Assembly: GCA_016802295.1 (NCBI GenBank)
Contig: JAESIW010000180.1
Coordinates: 2,938,102-3,002,101, forward strand
Reading direction: 5' to 3'
Length of the DNA: 64,000 bases
Source of the DNA: Brachionus rotundiformis
Lineage: Eukaryota; Rotifera; Eurotatoria; Ploima; Brachionidae
Positions within the stretch are counted from its first letter, which is position 1; every line of letters begins with the position of its first letter. Both the position numbers and the translations under genes were made by a program. The notes under the pieces were generated by a model, which was not told the DNA's origin, ran no database searches, and saw nothing but the letters and a program-made list of their open reading frames with translations. Of this stretch, positions 46,526 through 58,023 are shown piece by piece.

Positions 46526-47129
46526 AATATTTAAAAATTATTCAAAACTTAAATTTGAAAATTTGAAAAAAAATTTTTTGCCTTTTAAAATAATTTTAAA
46601 TAAATAATTATCATTGTTTGTATTTGTTTGGAAAAAGTATGCACCATTTAAAAACCAAAATTAATATTTTATTTTCTAATTATTTGCAGATTTATTTGAA
46701 GATAATCGGCTTTCAAAAAATTAAAATATTTTAAACAAAAATGAACTTAAGTCGAAAGATTAAGTAATGAAACAATTTGATAATAAAGCTATATGCCATA
46801 AAATTGAGACCAAAAACCAAAAGAGATACTTTTTAAATCAAATTTATAACCAAAATTCTAATGAAAATTTTTACAAATGCACCAAAGACAAGTTTACATT
46901 TTCTGGTTTTGTTAAAAAATAAAAATTTCAAATTAAAATTCAATCATTAAAAAAATCCAAACTCAAGTTAGTTGACTTAAACACAAGCCTGAATAAAACT
47001 AAGTTTTTTTTGTGACCATTTTTGCCTTTACCGTTGCTTCTTTCCATTTCATCCTCACTTCGGCAAGTTCTTTCTATATTATTGATCTTAAAGTTAATTC
47101 TGATCATCCCTCTTTACATCCATCTTGAA
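46526..47129. other. AT-rich intergenic region
   Basis: About 600 bp downstream of NME6, with no coding or repeat signal recognised. Confidence 0.45.
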
Positions 47130-47420
47130 GTATTCATTTAATTCAAAAATATACATAGACATTCATCAGCATTCATTGTGTACACCAGCGCTGTTCGGCT
47201 TTAGTTTTGTTTCTTTGCTGCATATGATTGACTTCCAAGCCAGTCGAAGTCTAGCAAAGGCAACTTTTTCAAGCCTGTTCTGAATATCCTATCTATTGTT
47301 GCACTGGTGGTGCTGCTTATGTACGTGAATTCACTTATACACTTGATTTATGTGCCATCGATTAGAATCGTGATTTTACACATGACTTTGGTTTTGGTCC
47401 CATTTGTTTTAATTCTAATT
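47130..47420 (-). mobile_element. Decayed LINE reverse-transcriptase fragment
   Basis: The minus strand reads IKCISEFTYISSTTSATIDR and, after a one-base frame change, IQNRLEKVAFARLRLAWKS followed by SKETKLK. The pattern EFTYLGS-x-T-S...EI-x-x-R-x-x-x-A-x-x-AF-x-x-L-x-x-x-WKS is the RTE/CR1-like RT thumb region. The frameshift and an in-frame stop mark it as dead. Confidence 0.65.
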
Positions 47421-47697
47421 GGTAGCATCGTTCACTCAGCCTTTTGTCTTCATGCGGATATGAATATCTTTTTTAGATATTGACGCTAAAAAATTATTTT
47501 TGTTTAAAAATAAAATGTTTAGAATGGATCTTCCCTTTCAGCCGCATGACCAATCTTCTTATATCTAAATAGAAGTAATGCTAGTAAAGAAAAGCTGAAA
47601 ATCATGAAAAAAATGTTTAAATACAATTGGAAATTTGTATTAAAAAATTTAAAAAACTAAATTTTATTTATTTTAAGTTTAATATTAATTTTTGATC

Positions 47698-48167
47698 CAA
47701 CACACATTCAATTCCTGATGAGCACACAACTTGAAAAACACACATCGCCCCCTGACTTTGCTTGTACCAATAGCCCTATTGAGCCATTCAATCAGCCAAT
47801 AAAACGCCATTTTACAAATAGAAGAAAGCTTAGCCAAAGCTTAGCATATTAAAATATTTAGATTGATTGCGGGATCTGACCAAATACTATTCAATTAATC
47901 TTATTAATGTCATTTACCAAATGTTACTATAGCTATGTGAAAAATAGCAAAAAAACATTTCTTAAAAATTAATGAATTTAAAAGAGCTGAGCCTAAATTG
48001 TTTAATTGTTATGACGAATAATTTATAAATATGAATAACCAATCTTGTTCTTGTAAATATTATCAAAAATAAAAGATTTGATTTGCGAGTGTTTTTTAAC
48101 TTAACAACATACTTTAGATGTGTGTTTTTCAATTTGTGTGATCATCAGGAATTGGATGTGTGTGTGG
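47698..48167. repeat. Diverged inverted repeat, possible MITE
   Basis: Left arm about 47698-47745 (ACACACATTCAATTCCTGAT...) and right arm about 48117-48167 are inverted copies over about 48 bp, with roughly one difference every 8-10 bases. They enclose about 370 bp with no ORF. No clear target duplication was found at the outer ends. It may be an old foldback or hAT/Tc-like MITE. Confidence 0.65.
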
Positions 48168-48651
48168 TGACACAATATTCCCCTAAAAAAATCATCGTAT
48201 AGATAATTTTAATGGTTGGTTTCAAAAATTAAAATCTGATGATGATGGATTTATCTTTTTATCTATTTAACCTTGCTGCATTCACTAGAACAATCCTAAA
48301 TTAAATATTGATTAAACTAAATGGCTATTTTCAAATTAGGGTCTAAACCCTTTAACTTAATTGTTTGGCTGATTTAAAAAATAATTAAATTCTGACTATA
48401 AGACAAAAAAATTGTCAATTAACTACAAATATAAAATCGATGTATGAATTAAATTAACTTAAAAAATAATTTATTTAATCTTAGCACTAATTAGAGAATA
48501 AATTATCGACATAGTTTTCTGAATTATTTTTAAAACTAAAACTTCGTCTAATTATCTAGTTATCTATTTTTGAAATAAAAGAAAAGAATTTCACATACGT
48601 CGTTTTTAAAACTGTCTATTTGTTCTAAAGTTTAATGATATTAGTTTAATA
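48168..48651. other. AT-rich spacer upstream of the Ro60 homologue
   Basis: About 480 bp with nothing recognised. Confidence 0.4.
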
Positions 48652-51600
48652 ATGTCATTAAACTATTTAAAAAAATTTTTATTCCTTGGACCGACAATTA
48701 ACCTAAACGACTCATCAAATACAAAATTGTTGTCAAATGTTTTATCTGCAATAGATCTGAGCTTAAATTCTCAACAACCAAATGAATTGCTCCAAATTCT
48801 CCAAGAATATTTACGCTTCTGCCAAGATCTACACTTGAAGAATACGCACACAAACCGATTGCGATCCAATTTAAACTGTGTGTCGTTTTACCTGGCTTGT
48901 TGTGCAAGAAAAAGCAAAGACGAGTCGTTTTCCCATAAAGGTATACACTTTTATTTAACATAAACCAAATATTTAATTCAATGTGTACCAGTGTATGATT
49001 TATTGGTCGAGGTAAGTGAAACGCCGGCACATCTCTTGGTATTCGAGCACTTTTGGAACATTGTCCTTCAGCTCGAGGAAAGCAGCAGGTCCGAGCAGAA
49101 CCAAGATCAAATGCACTTAGACCAGCAAAAAACTCACAAATGTATTGGTAGGGGTCACAAGAAAGCTCTTATAAAATGGTTTTACAAACAAAATGAGCTT
49201 GAACTTATTAAATTAATCACTCAATACAAGCATATGTACAATTGGAACATCAAAGACATTCTTAAATTAATCCATATGAAGCCAAAAAACGAAGGTAAAT
49301 ATGACCATATATAAAAATGAATTAAGACTAGGTGAGCCATAAAATTTTCCCCCCACAAAATGAGTAAAATTTACCACAAACTAATTTATTTAATTTATTT
49401 AAAATATTATTTGAGGAAGTCATCAGCCCATTCAGAATGGATCATAGTCCTTCTTTTTAGCCTAACGTTTAAAATATTGAATTAAATATAAAAAAAAAGA
49501 GAAACTTTATGTATATATCAGAGCACAAAATGATTATAGCAGGATAAAATAATATAAATTTAATTTATAAAGTATATAGTCGATAGGTAATTATAGGTTA
49601 TACGATTTACTAGATAATAGTTTTTTTTAAATTTTCAAATAAGTTGTTGAACTTATTTGAAAAATATAAAATCGTCACTTTTGTTTACTTTCGTAATTAA
49701 TATATTTTATTCAATTAATTTAGTATATAATTACTAACCTGATATAAAAATAGCTAATTAAAGAAAAATGAAACAAATGTAATGAAAAAAATTATTTTGA
49801 TATAGATACATCTAACAAAGTAAACAAATAAAAGAAAATAAAAGAAATCAAATTTTTTGTTATATCTTTTAGGGCAATAAAAGCCTTTTTTTGTGCCAAG
49901 TTTCATCAAAGCTTGGGTTGAGAAGAATATATTCATTTTATTTCGATTGCTGTTCCATTTTAAATTATTTTTATTGAGATTTTCATCATTTTCTGGTAAA
50001 ATTCATTAATGAAAAGCTTGTATGAAGATTTAATTGATTTCCATTTGTAATGTTGACAGTTATCAATAGTTAATTGATAATTTAATTGGCTATGATTTTA
50101 TAAAATTAGTAGGAATTTTATTTTGTGGTGAGGTTTACTGACGTCCAGATTAGATCACTCTTTGTTTAGGAGTGTATAGGTTTCAAAATTTTTAAAAATA
50201 ATTTATTGAATAGACTAATCTACTATTAAAACTCTTAATAAAAAAAATTTAAAATGACTAAAAAACTATTAAAAATAAAGAGCAAAATTTTAAATTTTTG
50301 ATTAAATATTTTGTGAGGGTTTAAATTACAACTTTTAAATAAAATATTCTTATTATTTTTGAACAATTAGATAAAAATTGAACTTTTTATTTCTAAACTT
50401 GATATATGTCAATTAACTAACAAAAATATGAATCAAAATTTAGAATACTTAAAGATTAGAAATTATTACATTTATGATGAAAAATAAAATTTGAAAAATT
50501 TTCCGTCAAAAAATTATTATGATTGATTCCGTCAACAAATAGCTTGAATAACTTCTTAATTCAAATAAATAAAATAATTAATTTTAATAATTTCTGTACC
50601 GATATCTATTTTTATACTAACATTTTAATTAGAAAATTATTCGTTTAAGGATTTGATCTGATAATGAAATATATTCTTTATGGTTACTCGAAAGTCCAAG
50701 CCGAAAATTTAGAAAGTAACCCAAGTCTAATGGAATATCTACATGATTTTGAAAAGGTGCTTGTTTAATTAATTTTTTTATTTTCAAATACAACTTTTTT
50801 AAATATGATTTATTCTTAAAAGCTTAAGTTTGCCAAAATTGGACAAGAAGCTGTTGAAATAATCAAAAAGCAGAAACTGTACCTCGAGCACATTCCATCC
50901 AGGATATTTAAATTTAAAGAAGTAAATTTTACATCAAAACTTAATTTTAAGTATCCTAATTTGGTGTTGAATTTTTCAGATCTGGCCATCGCTCATTGAA
51001 CAAATGAATATAGAGGACTTTTATGAAAATTTACACCAAATTTTAAGAAAGGAAATAATTCGACCAAACTCATCGGTAGAAAAGTACATATTTGAGAAAA
51101 TTTTGAATCGCGAAAATCCCGATTATTCCCACATAAGTCCCATATCAAACTGTCTGGCGTCCCAAATAAACGAAAACTATATAATTCACAAAAAAATGAA
51201 AGAATCAAGACTTAGGTATAGTGCTTCCACAATTGAAGAAAGCTCACTTCAAGAAAATTTTAGAAGTTTTTTTTGGAATGCATTCAAAAACTCTATACAA
51301 TTGGTAATTGAATGACTTGATGTTGAAATAAATTAAAAAAGTTTAATTTTAAGAATAAATCTCAATCAAGATCTTATTTTAACTCAAAAAGAGTTATGAT
51401 AGTAGTGGAAATAAATTCTCAAATGAGAAACACCACCACTTTAGGGCTCAATTGCCTAAATCCACTGGAGACTAGCTCAGCGATTCTTCTAACTCTTTAC
51501 TATTTAAACACCAATCCAGCTAATGTGGATCTATTTGTTGCTTCAGATAGACTTACTCGAGTTGAATTGGCTGATAAAAATTCTCAATCAGAGCCTAACT

Positions 51601-52002
51601 TGGGAACAATCGAGCAAATTTTTCAAGGAGTAAATTATTTTTTGTATGATTGTTTATTTTTTTTATTAAATTATAAATTTTTAATAGTTTGTATCGATTG
51701 AAAAAAACCCTACAGATAAAATATTTGAATGGACTCTACAGAACAAAAAATTTTATGATGTTTTTGTGTTTTTGGTAAGCAGTGATCAAGGAAACAAAAA
51801 AATCCAATTTGAAATGGACTTCGTCCGAGCTAACACAATTGCCAAGGACACCAAATTGGCAATAATTAACTTGACTGGTAAGCAAACAGAACCGTCCGCT
51901 GAAAACGGAATCATAACTCCATCTTCTCTAGATCTTTACATCAAAGGATGGAATTTTGATACATTTTTTATTTTAGAGTCTTTTTTGAAGGGAATTTTTT
52001 AA
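48652..52002 (+). CDS. RO60: RO60/TROVE2-like RNA-binding protein with degenerate VWA site
   Basis: The first exons are 48652-48940 and 48992-49294. A 1.36-kb intron follows, then about five exons from 50650 to 52002. The N-terminal TROVE (HEAT-repeat) module matches Ro60: YLKKFLFLG, RGHKKALIKWFYKQNELELI, TQYKHMYNWNIKDILKLIHM, GFDLIMKYILYGYSKV, KIGQEAVEIIKKQKLYLEHI and LHQILRKEIIRPNSSV. The C-terminal von Willebrand A part reads VMIVVEINSQM where Ro60 has LAVDVSASM, and ends GWNFDTFFILESF, matching GFDTGALDVI. Ro60 is a ring protein that binds misfolded small RNAs and Y RNAs and helps RNA quality control. Here the DxSxS metal site is E-I-N-S-Q, and the following GGTDCSLP loop is not recognisable, so metal binding is probably lost. 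The protein is divergent, but the order of motifs is convincing. Confidence 0.85.
49295..50649 (+). other. Long intron 2 of the Ro60 homologue
   Basis: About 1.36 kb, far longer than the gene's other introns (about 50-70 bp). It is AT-rich. No repeat, RNA gene or nested ORF was recognised. Confidence 0.6.
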
Positions 52003-52249
52003 AAAAAGATAATCTTAAATCATCTAAAATTTAGTTTCAGTTTGTTGATTTTAACTTATCCGTAACAAAAACTAATAAAAAATAATCAAACAACTTGTTT
52101 TTTTTAAATACTTGCCAAAAATATAAGTATTTTCTTAAACAATTTCATCTAAAACATTTAGATAATAATAGCAGGCATAACCTCTAGAGCAAGACTAAGG
52201 GTCTCACTATTTTAGCTAAAACTAGCTACAAAACACAAAATAAATATTT

Positions 52250-52710
52250 GACATTAAAAATCATCCAGTTTCTTTTTAAAATTGTCTTTTGACGTTGCTG
52301 CCAATACTTCAGAATCTATTCCAGTTTTTAAGTACTCGATTTAAAATGAAATGCTCTCTGGGACTTATCTTTGTGTTTTGCTTTACTAGTCTATGCTTTT
52401 GACGACGAATGCTACCAGCCGTCCGACAATAATGAACTCATTAGTTTAATCGGATTATGCCAGTCAACTTTGCTATTAACTCTACTAATCTTGAAGTATT
52501 CGATAAGATCATCTCTCTCTCCTCACTTTTTGGTTGTTTAGTCCTAGTTTTTTTAGCCTTTCTCCATAGTTGAGGTGATAGCAGGATTTGACAAGCTTCG
52601 TCGCCTTCGCCTGAACTTTTTCAGAAATGTTGATGTCCTTCTTTGAATAGGGCCGTCAGGCTGCCATCGCATATTCCAGGAGAGGTCTAATAAATGTAAC
52701 ATAACGAGAT
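52250..52710 (-). mobile_element. 3' portion of a CR1/L2-like LINE
   Basis: The minus strand reads RPLLEYAMAAWRPYSKKDIN, ISEKVQAKATKLV, GERLKKLGL, RRERDDLIEYFKI and, after breaks, LAATSKDNFKKKLDDF. This is the full order of a CR1/L2 ORF2 C-terminus (PxLEYA-x-x-x-W-x-P...EKVQ-x-x-ATK...ERLxxLGL...RRxRxDLIxxFKI...FKxxLD). Several frame shifts are needed, so it is dead. Confidence 0.8.
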
Positions 52711-53436
52711 AAAGTGAAAAAAAATTTATGCTTTTAAAATTGATGTTTAAACACGGAATTGCTGTTGGTATCATTGGTTACTTGATAAATTCTTCCATTT
52801 ATTTAGTTTTTACTTTTTTTTCTTGACTGTATCTGTCGAATTATCAATTGTATCTTTTAAATCAACTTTTCTTTTTAAATAGAATTTTTTTGGACAAAAT
52901 ATATGGACATTCACTGAGTTTTTTTCAAAAAAAATATATTGAGTAAAATTACTAATTTTTAAATTAGTTAACTTAAATTTTTAGGAAAAAATAAAATTAA
53001 TATTGGCTTGTAACAGAAGAAAGTTTACTTGATAAAACGTAATTCTGTAAAAAGAGCGCTCTAAAGTGTGTACTAGTGTCAAGAGTCAGAAAAAGATGTG
53101 TTTGTTCTCTCACGTTCTCTGACACTTATGGATCAAAAACAAACTTCAGAACTTAAAATTTAAAAGAGAATGTAACAGTGTTTCAACTAACAGAGAATGT
53201 TTTGCTCTTTCAGAACTTCAGCTCGAGCATTTTTGGTATTTTGTTTTTGTATTTGAACTAAGATTCACAAAGTTCTGAATTTTGCAGACTTATTGCAGAG
53301 TTCTGCAGAGTCATAATATTGGTGGTACAAAAGATGTACCAAGTGCTACAATTCAAGGAATATGTATTGCTCCTTCTGAACTTGAACTTTAGCATTTTTG
53401 ATATTTTGTTTTTGTTTTTTGTTCCTAATTTCACAA
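52711..53436. repeat. Intergenic stretch with a diverged direct repeat
   Basis: 53196-53250 and 53360-53415 share GCTC..TTC.GAACTT....GAGC/TAGC-ATTTTTG.TATTTTGTTTTTGT with few changes, about 164 bp apart. Between them lie palindromic-looking AGTTCTGAATTTTGCAGA segments. The copies sit right next to the LINE relic that starts at about 53437, so they may be part of a repeat family. No ORF. Confidence 0.5.
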
Positions 53437-54300
53437 TGCCAGACTTCCTATCAGGTCGGAAGCAGCGAGTTGCAATAGGACAGTATGCGGCGGACTGGAG
53501 AGAAGTCACTAGTGGAGTCCTCCAGGGTAGTGTCCTAGGACCGCTCCTTTTTGTTATCTACATCAACGACATGACTGATATAGTAAGTCACGTCATCAAG
53601 CTTTAGGCGAATGGCAGTAAGTTCATTACAACCATCCGTAATGTTAACGGGATCTTGAGACACTAGCTGAGCGGTCCACAACTTGGCAGATGCCGTTCAG
53701 TACCGAAAAATGCAAGGTAATGGAATTCAGCAGATCAGGCCAGAACAAGTACTCGGACACAAACCTCTGCATGGGTGTGACGAGATCAGTACTCAATCAA
53801 ACTAGCATTGAAAAAGATCTGGGAGTCACCTTTGCGAGCAATCTCAAGTTCTCCAGTCATATCAAAGCCCAAACTAACAAGGTCATCTCCATCCTTGGAC
53901 AGCTAAGACGAACGTTCAGATTCTGGACCAATGCTACCTTCAAAAAACTATACTGCACATATGCCAGGTCTCATTTGGAGCCCTATACTGCCAAGAACAG
54001 CAACATTCTTGAGAAAGTACAACGAAGAGCAACCAAACTCGTTCCGAGAATCCGTAACCTCAGTTATAGCTATCGCCTTTCCATCTTGGGATTGCCCACT
54101 CTGAGCGAACGAAAGACCAGAGGAGACATGATCGGCTTAAATAGCATTGATTGGTTCAGACCTCCCCCGCATTGCAGCTCGCTTTCCCAACCCGGACCAG
54201 GGTATTAGAGGGCACAAGAGGCTTCTCTCCGTCCAAGCACCTACCAACTGCGCTCAGCGTGAAAACTTTTTCACAAATCGAAAAGCAGTTGAGAATAAAT
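53437..54300 (+). mobile_element. Decayed CR1-like LINE (RT palm to C-terminus)
   Basis: Frames on the plus strand read DFLSGRKQRVAIGQYAADWR, then EVTSGVLQGSVLGPLLFVIY and INDM. This is the RT motif GVxQGSxLGPxLFxxYINDL, and the catalytic FADD that should follow is replaced by ANGSK after a stop. Then come MPFSTEKCKVMEFSRS, DLGVTFASNLKFSSHI, ILGQLRRTFRFW, KVQRRATKLVP and RLSILGLPTLSERKTRGD, and a tail RENFFTNRKAV. Stops, deletions and the missing active site show it is inactive. It is less decayed than the other LINE pieces in this window. Confidence 0.88.
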
Positions 54301-54614
54301 GACGAAGTTTGTTAATTAATTCTTGTAATTAATTTGATGTCAAAAATAAACATACGTATTGAAAGGTTTTAAAAACATAGCAGATATATTTAAGATAATT
54401 TAAAATTTTCCCAAAATTTAGGCTAAAATAAGTTGCAAATTTTTTTTAATTTTTAAAATAAAATTTCTTAAGATTTTTAAATTTAAAAAATCTAATTTTT
54501 CAATATTTTATTGTAAAAATTAAAAGCACCATAATGAAAATTACATTAATCACCGAAAGCAAATAAAGTAGAAGAAAAAAAAACAAAAAAGTTAAAACTA
54601 ATTAATTATATAAT

Positions 54615-57540
54615 CTAAATTCGTATTAAGACAATGTCATTAGAGTGAGATCGGTTAATTTTTTGTTTTGAATTGCTTGAATTTTTGAAGGAAAATCTTC
54701 TGAAAATCTTCTTAAAACTTGAGTTTTCAAATTTTGTATCTGGTGTTTCATCAAGTGCCTCATGGTTTTCACCATTGTTTTCACAAGCACTTAATCCTTT
54801 TTCAGTTGATTTTTCACTGTCATTTCTTATTTTTATTTTATTCTTGCTCTCTTTTGAAGCAATTTTTTCATTCATATTACCGAATATAGTGTTATTTATT
54901 TCATTAAATAACTGACAATTCTCATTTTCCGAAATATCACTTAAATTAAAATTTAAATCATCTGACTGTTTTTTGTGATTCAATAAAGTTTGATTGTTTG
55001 AATTGGCTGTATTTAAAGAATTTCGAAAAATGCTCGAATAACTGCTATCTTTTGATCGTGGTTTTACTTTTGTACTTTTGCAATCACTGGGTTTGGATTT
55101 GGGCTTTCTATTGTTAATTTCTTCTTTTCTTTTAAAAAATATTTTACGAATCAAAGATGGACACATTTTGACACCAATTGTCTTTATTGTAGAGATGTAC
55201 GACTTTCGAAAATCCCTTTAAAATTTTAAAATTAAATTATTATCCTGAATAAATTTTTTTTTGTTCAAACTTTTTAGTTTTGTACTAATCTATTTATTCA
55301 GAAGAAAAAAGAAAGATTTATTTTTTCAATTGTTACTTAATCTATTTGTTCTTTAAGTGAATCTAAAAGGTTTTAACACGTACCAGAAAACCCCTTTCTT
55401 TTTGTCAAATTTGGCTTAAGCTTCGCTATTAAGGGCCATGCATTCCGGAAAAGAAAATATAGACTTGAAGATTATAACTAGAAAAAATTTATTTCAAATA
55501 AATGCTAAGATTTCTAAAATCATGACCAAATATAATTTGTTTATAGGCTATAAAATTTAAAAACTATTTCAGATTTTTCTTAAAATTATCAAGATAAAAA
55601 TCTTAAAACTAACAATGAGAACTCGAGGACCATGTTAGGAATGCCCTGCAACCTGAAACAGAGTATGTCTAATCAACAAACTTTACCAAAGCATGCACAA
55701 ATATCATTCTGTTTATGGCTATTGAATTGCCTTTCGTAAAATTAAATTTTTATGTCTAGTAAAGTTCATAGATATTACTCGATATATTTATAAACTTATC
55801 AACAATTTAAAAATAATCAAAGAATTGTTACCTTTTATATTTTAACAGCAAAAAATTACAGTCAATAATTTTATTAAAAATATTATCTTTGCTGGAATAT
55901 GTATGCTTAGATGTATGTTATGTAAGATAAGAAAAATTTTGAAGATTAGAGAATTGATGGAGTGTACTAATTTAATATTAATTAAAATAATATTTTTTTC
56001 ATTTTTAATTGAATAAAATAAATCTTTTTGACATGAATATTTGAAAAAAATTTAATTTTTCTAATTTTTTTGATATGTTGTTATTTTATTAAGTGAAATA
56101 AAGTGTTGGTCTCATCCAGTTAGTTTAGTTCTTTCCACTAAATTTTCCGAATAGACTATTAAAAAATACGAAAATTTAATAAATAATAAAAGAAAAGTTA
56201 AAAAAATCTTCGAATTAATTTTTATTATTTCATTATAAATGTCAATTGTTAAAAATTTTCAGAAACATTATTATCGTTTAGTCTTCTAGAAATATATAAA
56301 ATGATAAATATATTAATCAAATCAATTTTAAATCAAAATCTCAAACTCAATTTAAATTTAAGAATACAAGATAAATAATCTTTTATTATTTTTAAAATTT
56401 TCACCATCTTAAAAATTAAAAATTCTTACTTGTTAGTTAAAGCGTATATTATCGGGTTGATAAAACTATTTACATATCCGATCCAAGTAATTAAACGTTC
56501 AGCTAATAAAGGTAAAGTTTTATTAGTTACCGCCAATGCGACATACATAATAAAAAATGGAAGCCAACAAATTATAAAAATTCCTTTTTAATTGGAAAAA
56601 TTTTAATAAAATTAGACCAAATAATTAATAAATTCTAACCCATGATAATTCCAAGAGTCTTTATTGCTTTTGTGTCTTTACTTCGCTTTTTTTCAATAAT
56701 TTTGATTTGTTTTAATAATTTTAAAAAGCGATTTTTTTTGTCATTTTTGTCTTCAGAGCCTCTTTGTTCTTGACTCTTGTTTAGTAGACTATCTATTGTC
56801 GTGTCATTAAGCAACTCATTGTTGTTTTCATTTGAACCCTTAATTTCCAGATTAAAATTTCTAGTCCTCTGGTCTATCTGGGCAATGGCTTTGGCCTGTT
56901 GTTTGGCAACAAAAAATATACGCATGTAAACACAAGTCATAATTACCAATGGAATAAAAAATGAGAGAGAAGATGATATAATTGCATAGACCATGTTCGC
57001 TTCCAGCATACAGGTGTCCTTTGGACCGGGTTCTGACGAGTCTTTGAGATTAAGGCCCAAAAATATTGGAATAAACGACATGCATAAGCTCAATGTCCAT
57101 ACAAAAATCACGCCGACAAACACATGCCATGTGCGAACTAAATCTTTGTATGCTAAAGGCTTGAATATGGCCACATATCTGTCCATAGCCACTAAGAGCA
57201 AGTGAAGTATTGACGCTGTGCAACATGTTATGTCAAAAGCATTGTAAAATTTACAAAATAAATCATTAAATATCCATTTTTGAATCACATCTTGAGTCAT
57301 TGCTGGTATCATGACTAGAAATGTGACAGTAATGTCCGCTATGGCAAGACTCAGAAGAATGTAATTGGTGGCATTTTTTAGGCGCTTGAACCTAATTATC
57401 ACCGACACGACCAGTGTATTTCCGATAAGGGTTAAAAATATTACAATTATACAAGCTATACCAATAAGAATTTTTTCCAATAGTGACACATGAGAATGGT
57501 TCACTAAGTGTGTGGTATTTGTTGCAACCAATTCATTCAT
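54615..57540 (-). CDS. Aminergic (beta-adrenergic-like) rhodopsin-family GPCR
   Basis: Three exons (57540-56640, 56583-56430, 55215-54615) sum to 552 codons, 551 aa, all phases matching. TM1 GNTLVVSVII; TM2 LLSLAIADITVTFLVM; TM3 NAFDITCCTASILHLLLVAM with the amine-binding Asp; DRY in ICL2; TM5 ISSSLSFFIPL with the serine cluster of catechol/phenol-amine receptors; TM6 IFIICWLPFF; TM7 TWIGYVNSFINPIIYAL. The last exon starts NKDFRKSYI (helix 8) and adds a tail of about 190 residues that is Ser/Lys-rich. A long ICL3 (about 75 residues) is typical of Gs/Gq amine receptors. It could be an octopamine-beta, dopamine D1-like or 5-HT receptor; I cannot decide. Introns interrupt at the start of TM6 and after TM7. 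N-glycosylation sites lie in the N-terminus. Confidence 0.93.
55216..56429 (-). other. 1.2-kb intron of the aminergic GPCR
   Basis: AT-rich with no other gene or repeat recognised. The exon after it was recognised because it begins with a canonical helix 8 (DFRKSYI) in the required phase. Confidence 0.7.
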
Positions 57541-57943
57541 TGTTGTCTATTGAGCAATATAAAAACTTTTCTTTCTTTTTTTTTATATTAAGTGTAAAAA
57601 ATATACTAAACGTTAACACTGTCAGATATCAAAAAAATGAACATTTTTCAATAAATCTAAAAATAAATTAATGAAAATAAAAACTTCATTTAAAAAAAAT
57701 TTATTGAAATTAAATATCAGGTGTCAAATTTTTTAGCATTTTCCGTTATTTGGTTAAAATTTGCCATTTTTACTCAATTAAAAATAATAAATGGCGCAAA
57801 AATGACTGATTTTTAAGTCCTGATTTAGAAGCAGCCAAACAGATTGTGTTCTATTTGTGGAAAACGTCAATTACGGCCAAATAAATTCTTTTATCTAACT
57901 AATTTAAATTTTAAAATTTAACCTTAAGCTTTATTAGAACAAA

Positions 57944-58023
57944 ATGAAGAGAAAATTATACTTTAAAATAAACGAAATTGATGTAAACAAAGCTGACGGG
58001 CTTAATAAAAGTCTTGAAAAAAG
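57944..58023 (+). CDS. Possible first coding exon of an unidentified gene
   Basis: An ATG after an AAAACAAA-type context opens MKRKLYFKINEIDVNKADG then LNKSLEKR and ends in a GTACAA donor (phase 2). It lies 400 bp from the GPCR start and is divergent from it. No second exon was found downstream, so the gene, if real, has a long intron or leaves the window. I do not recognise the sequence. Confidence 0.3.

Noticed and set aside
48698..49030. Minus-strand ORF opposite Ro60
   Set aside because: It is antisense to two conserved exons of Ro60 and crosses their intron. No independent evidence.
54615..55166. Stand-alone Ser/Lys-rich protein on the minus strand
   Set aside because: The frame extends upstream to an acceptor and begins with DFRKSYI, the helix 8 of the GPCR, so it is that gene's last exon.
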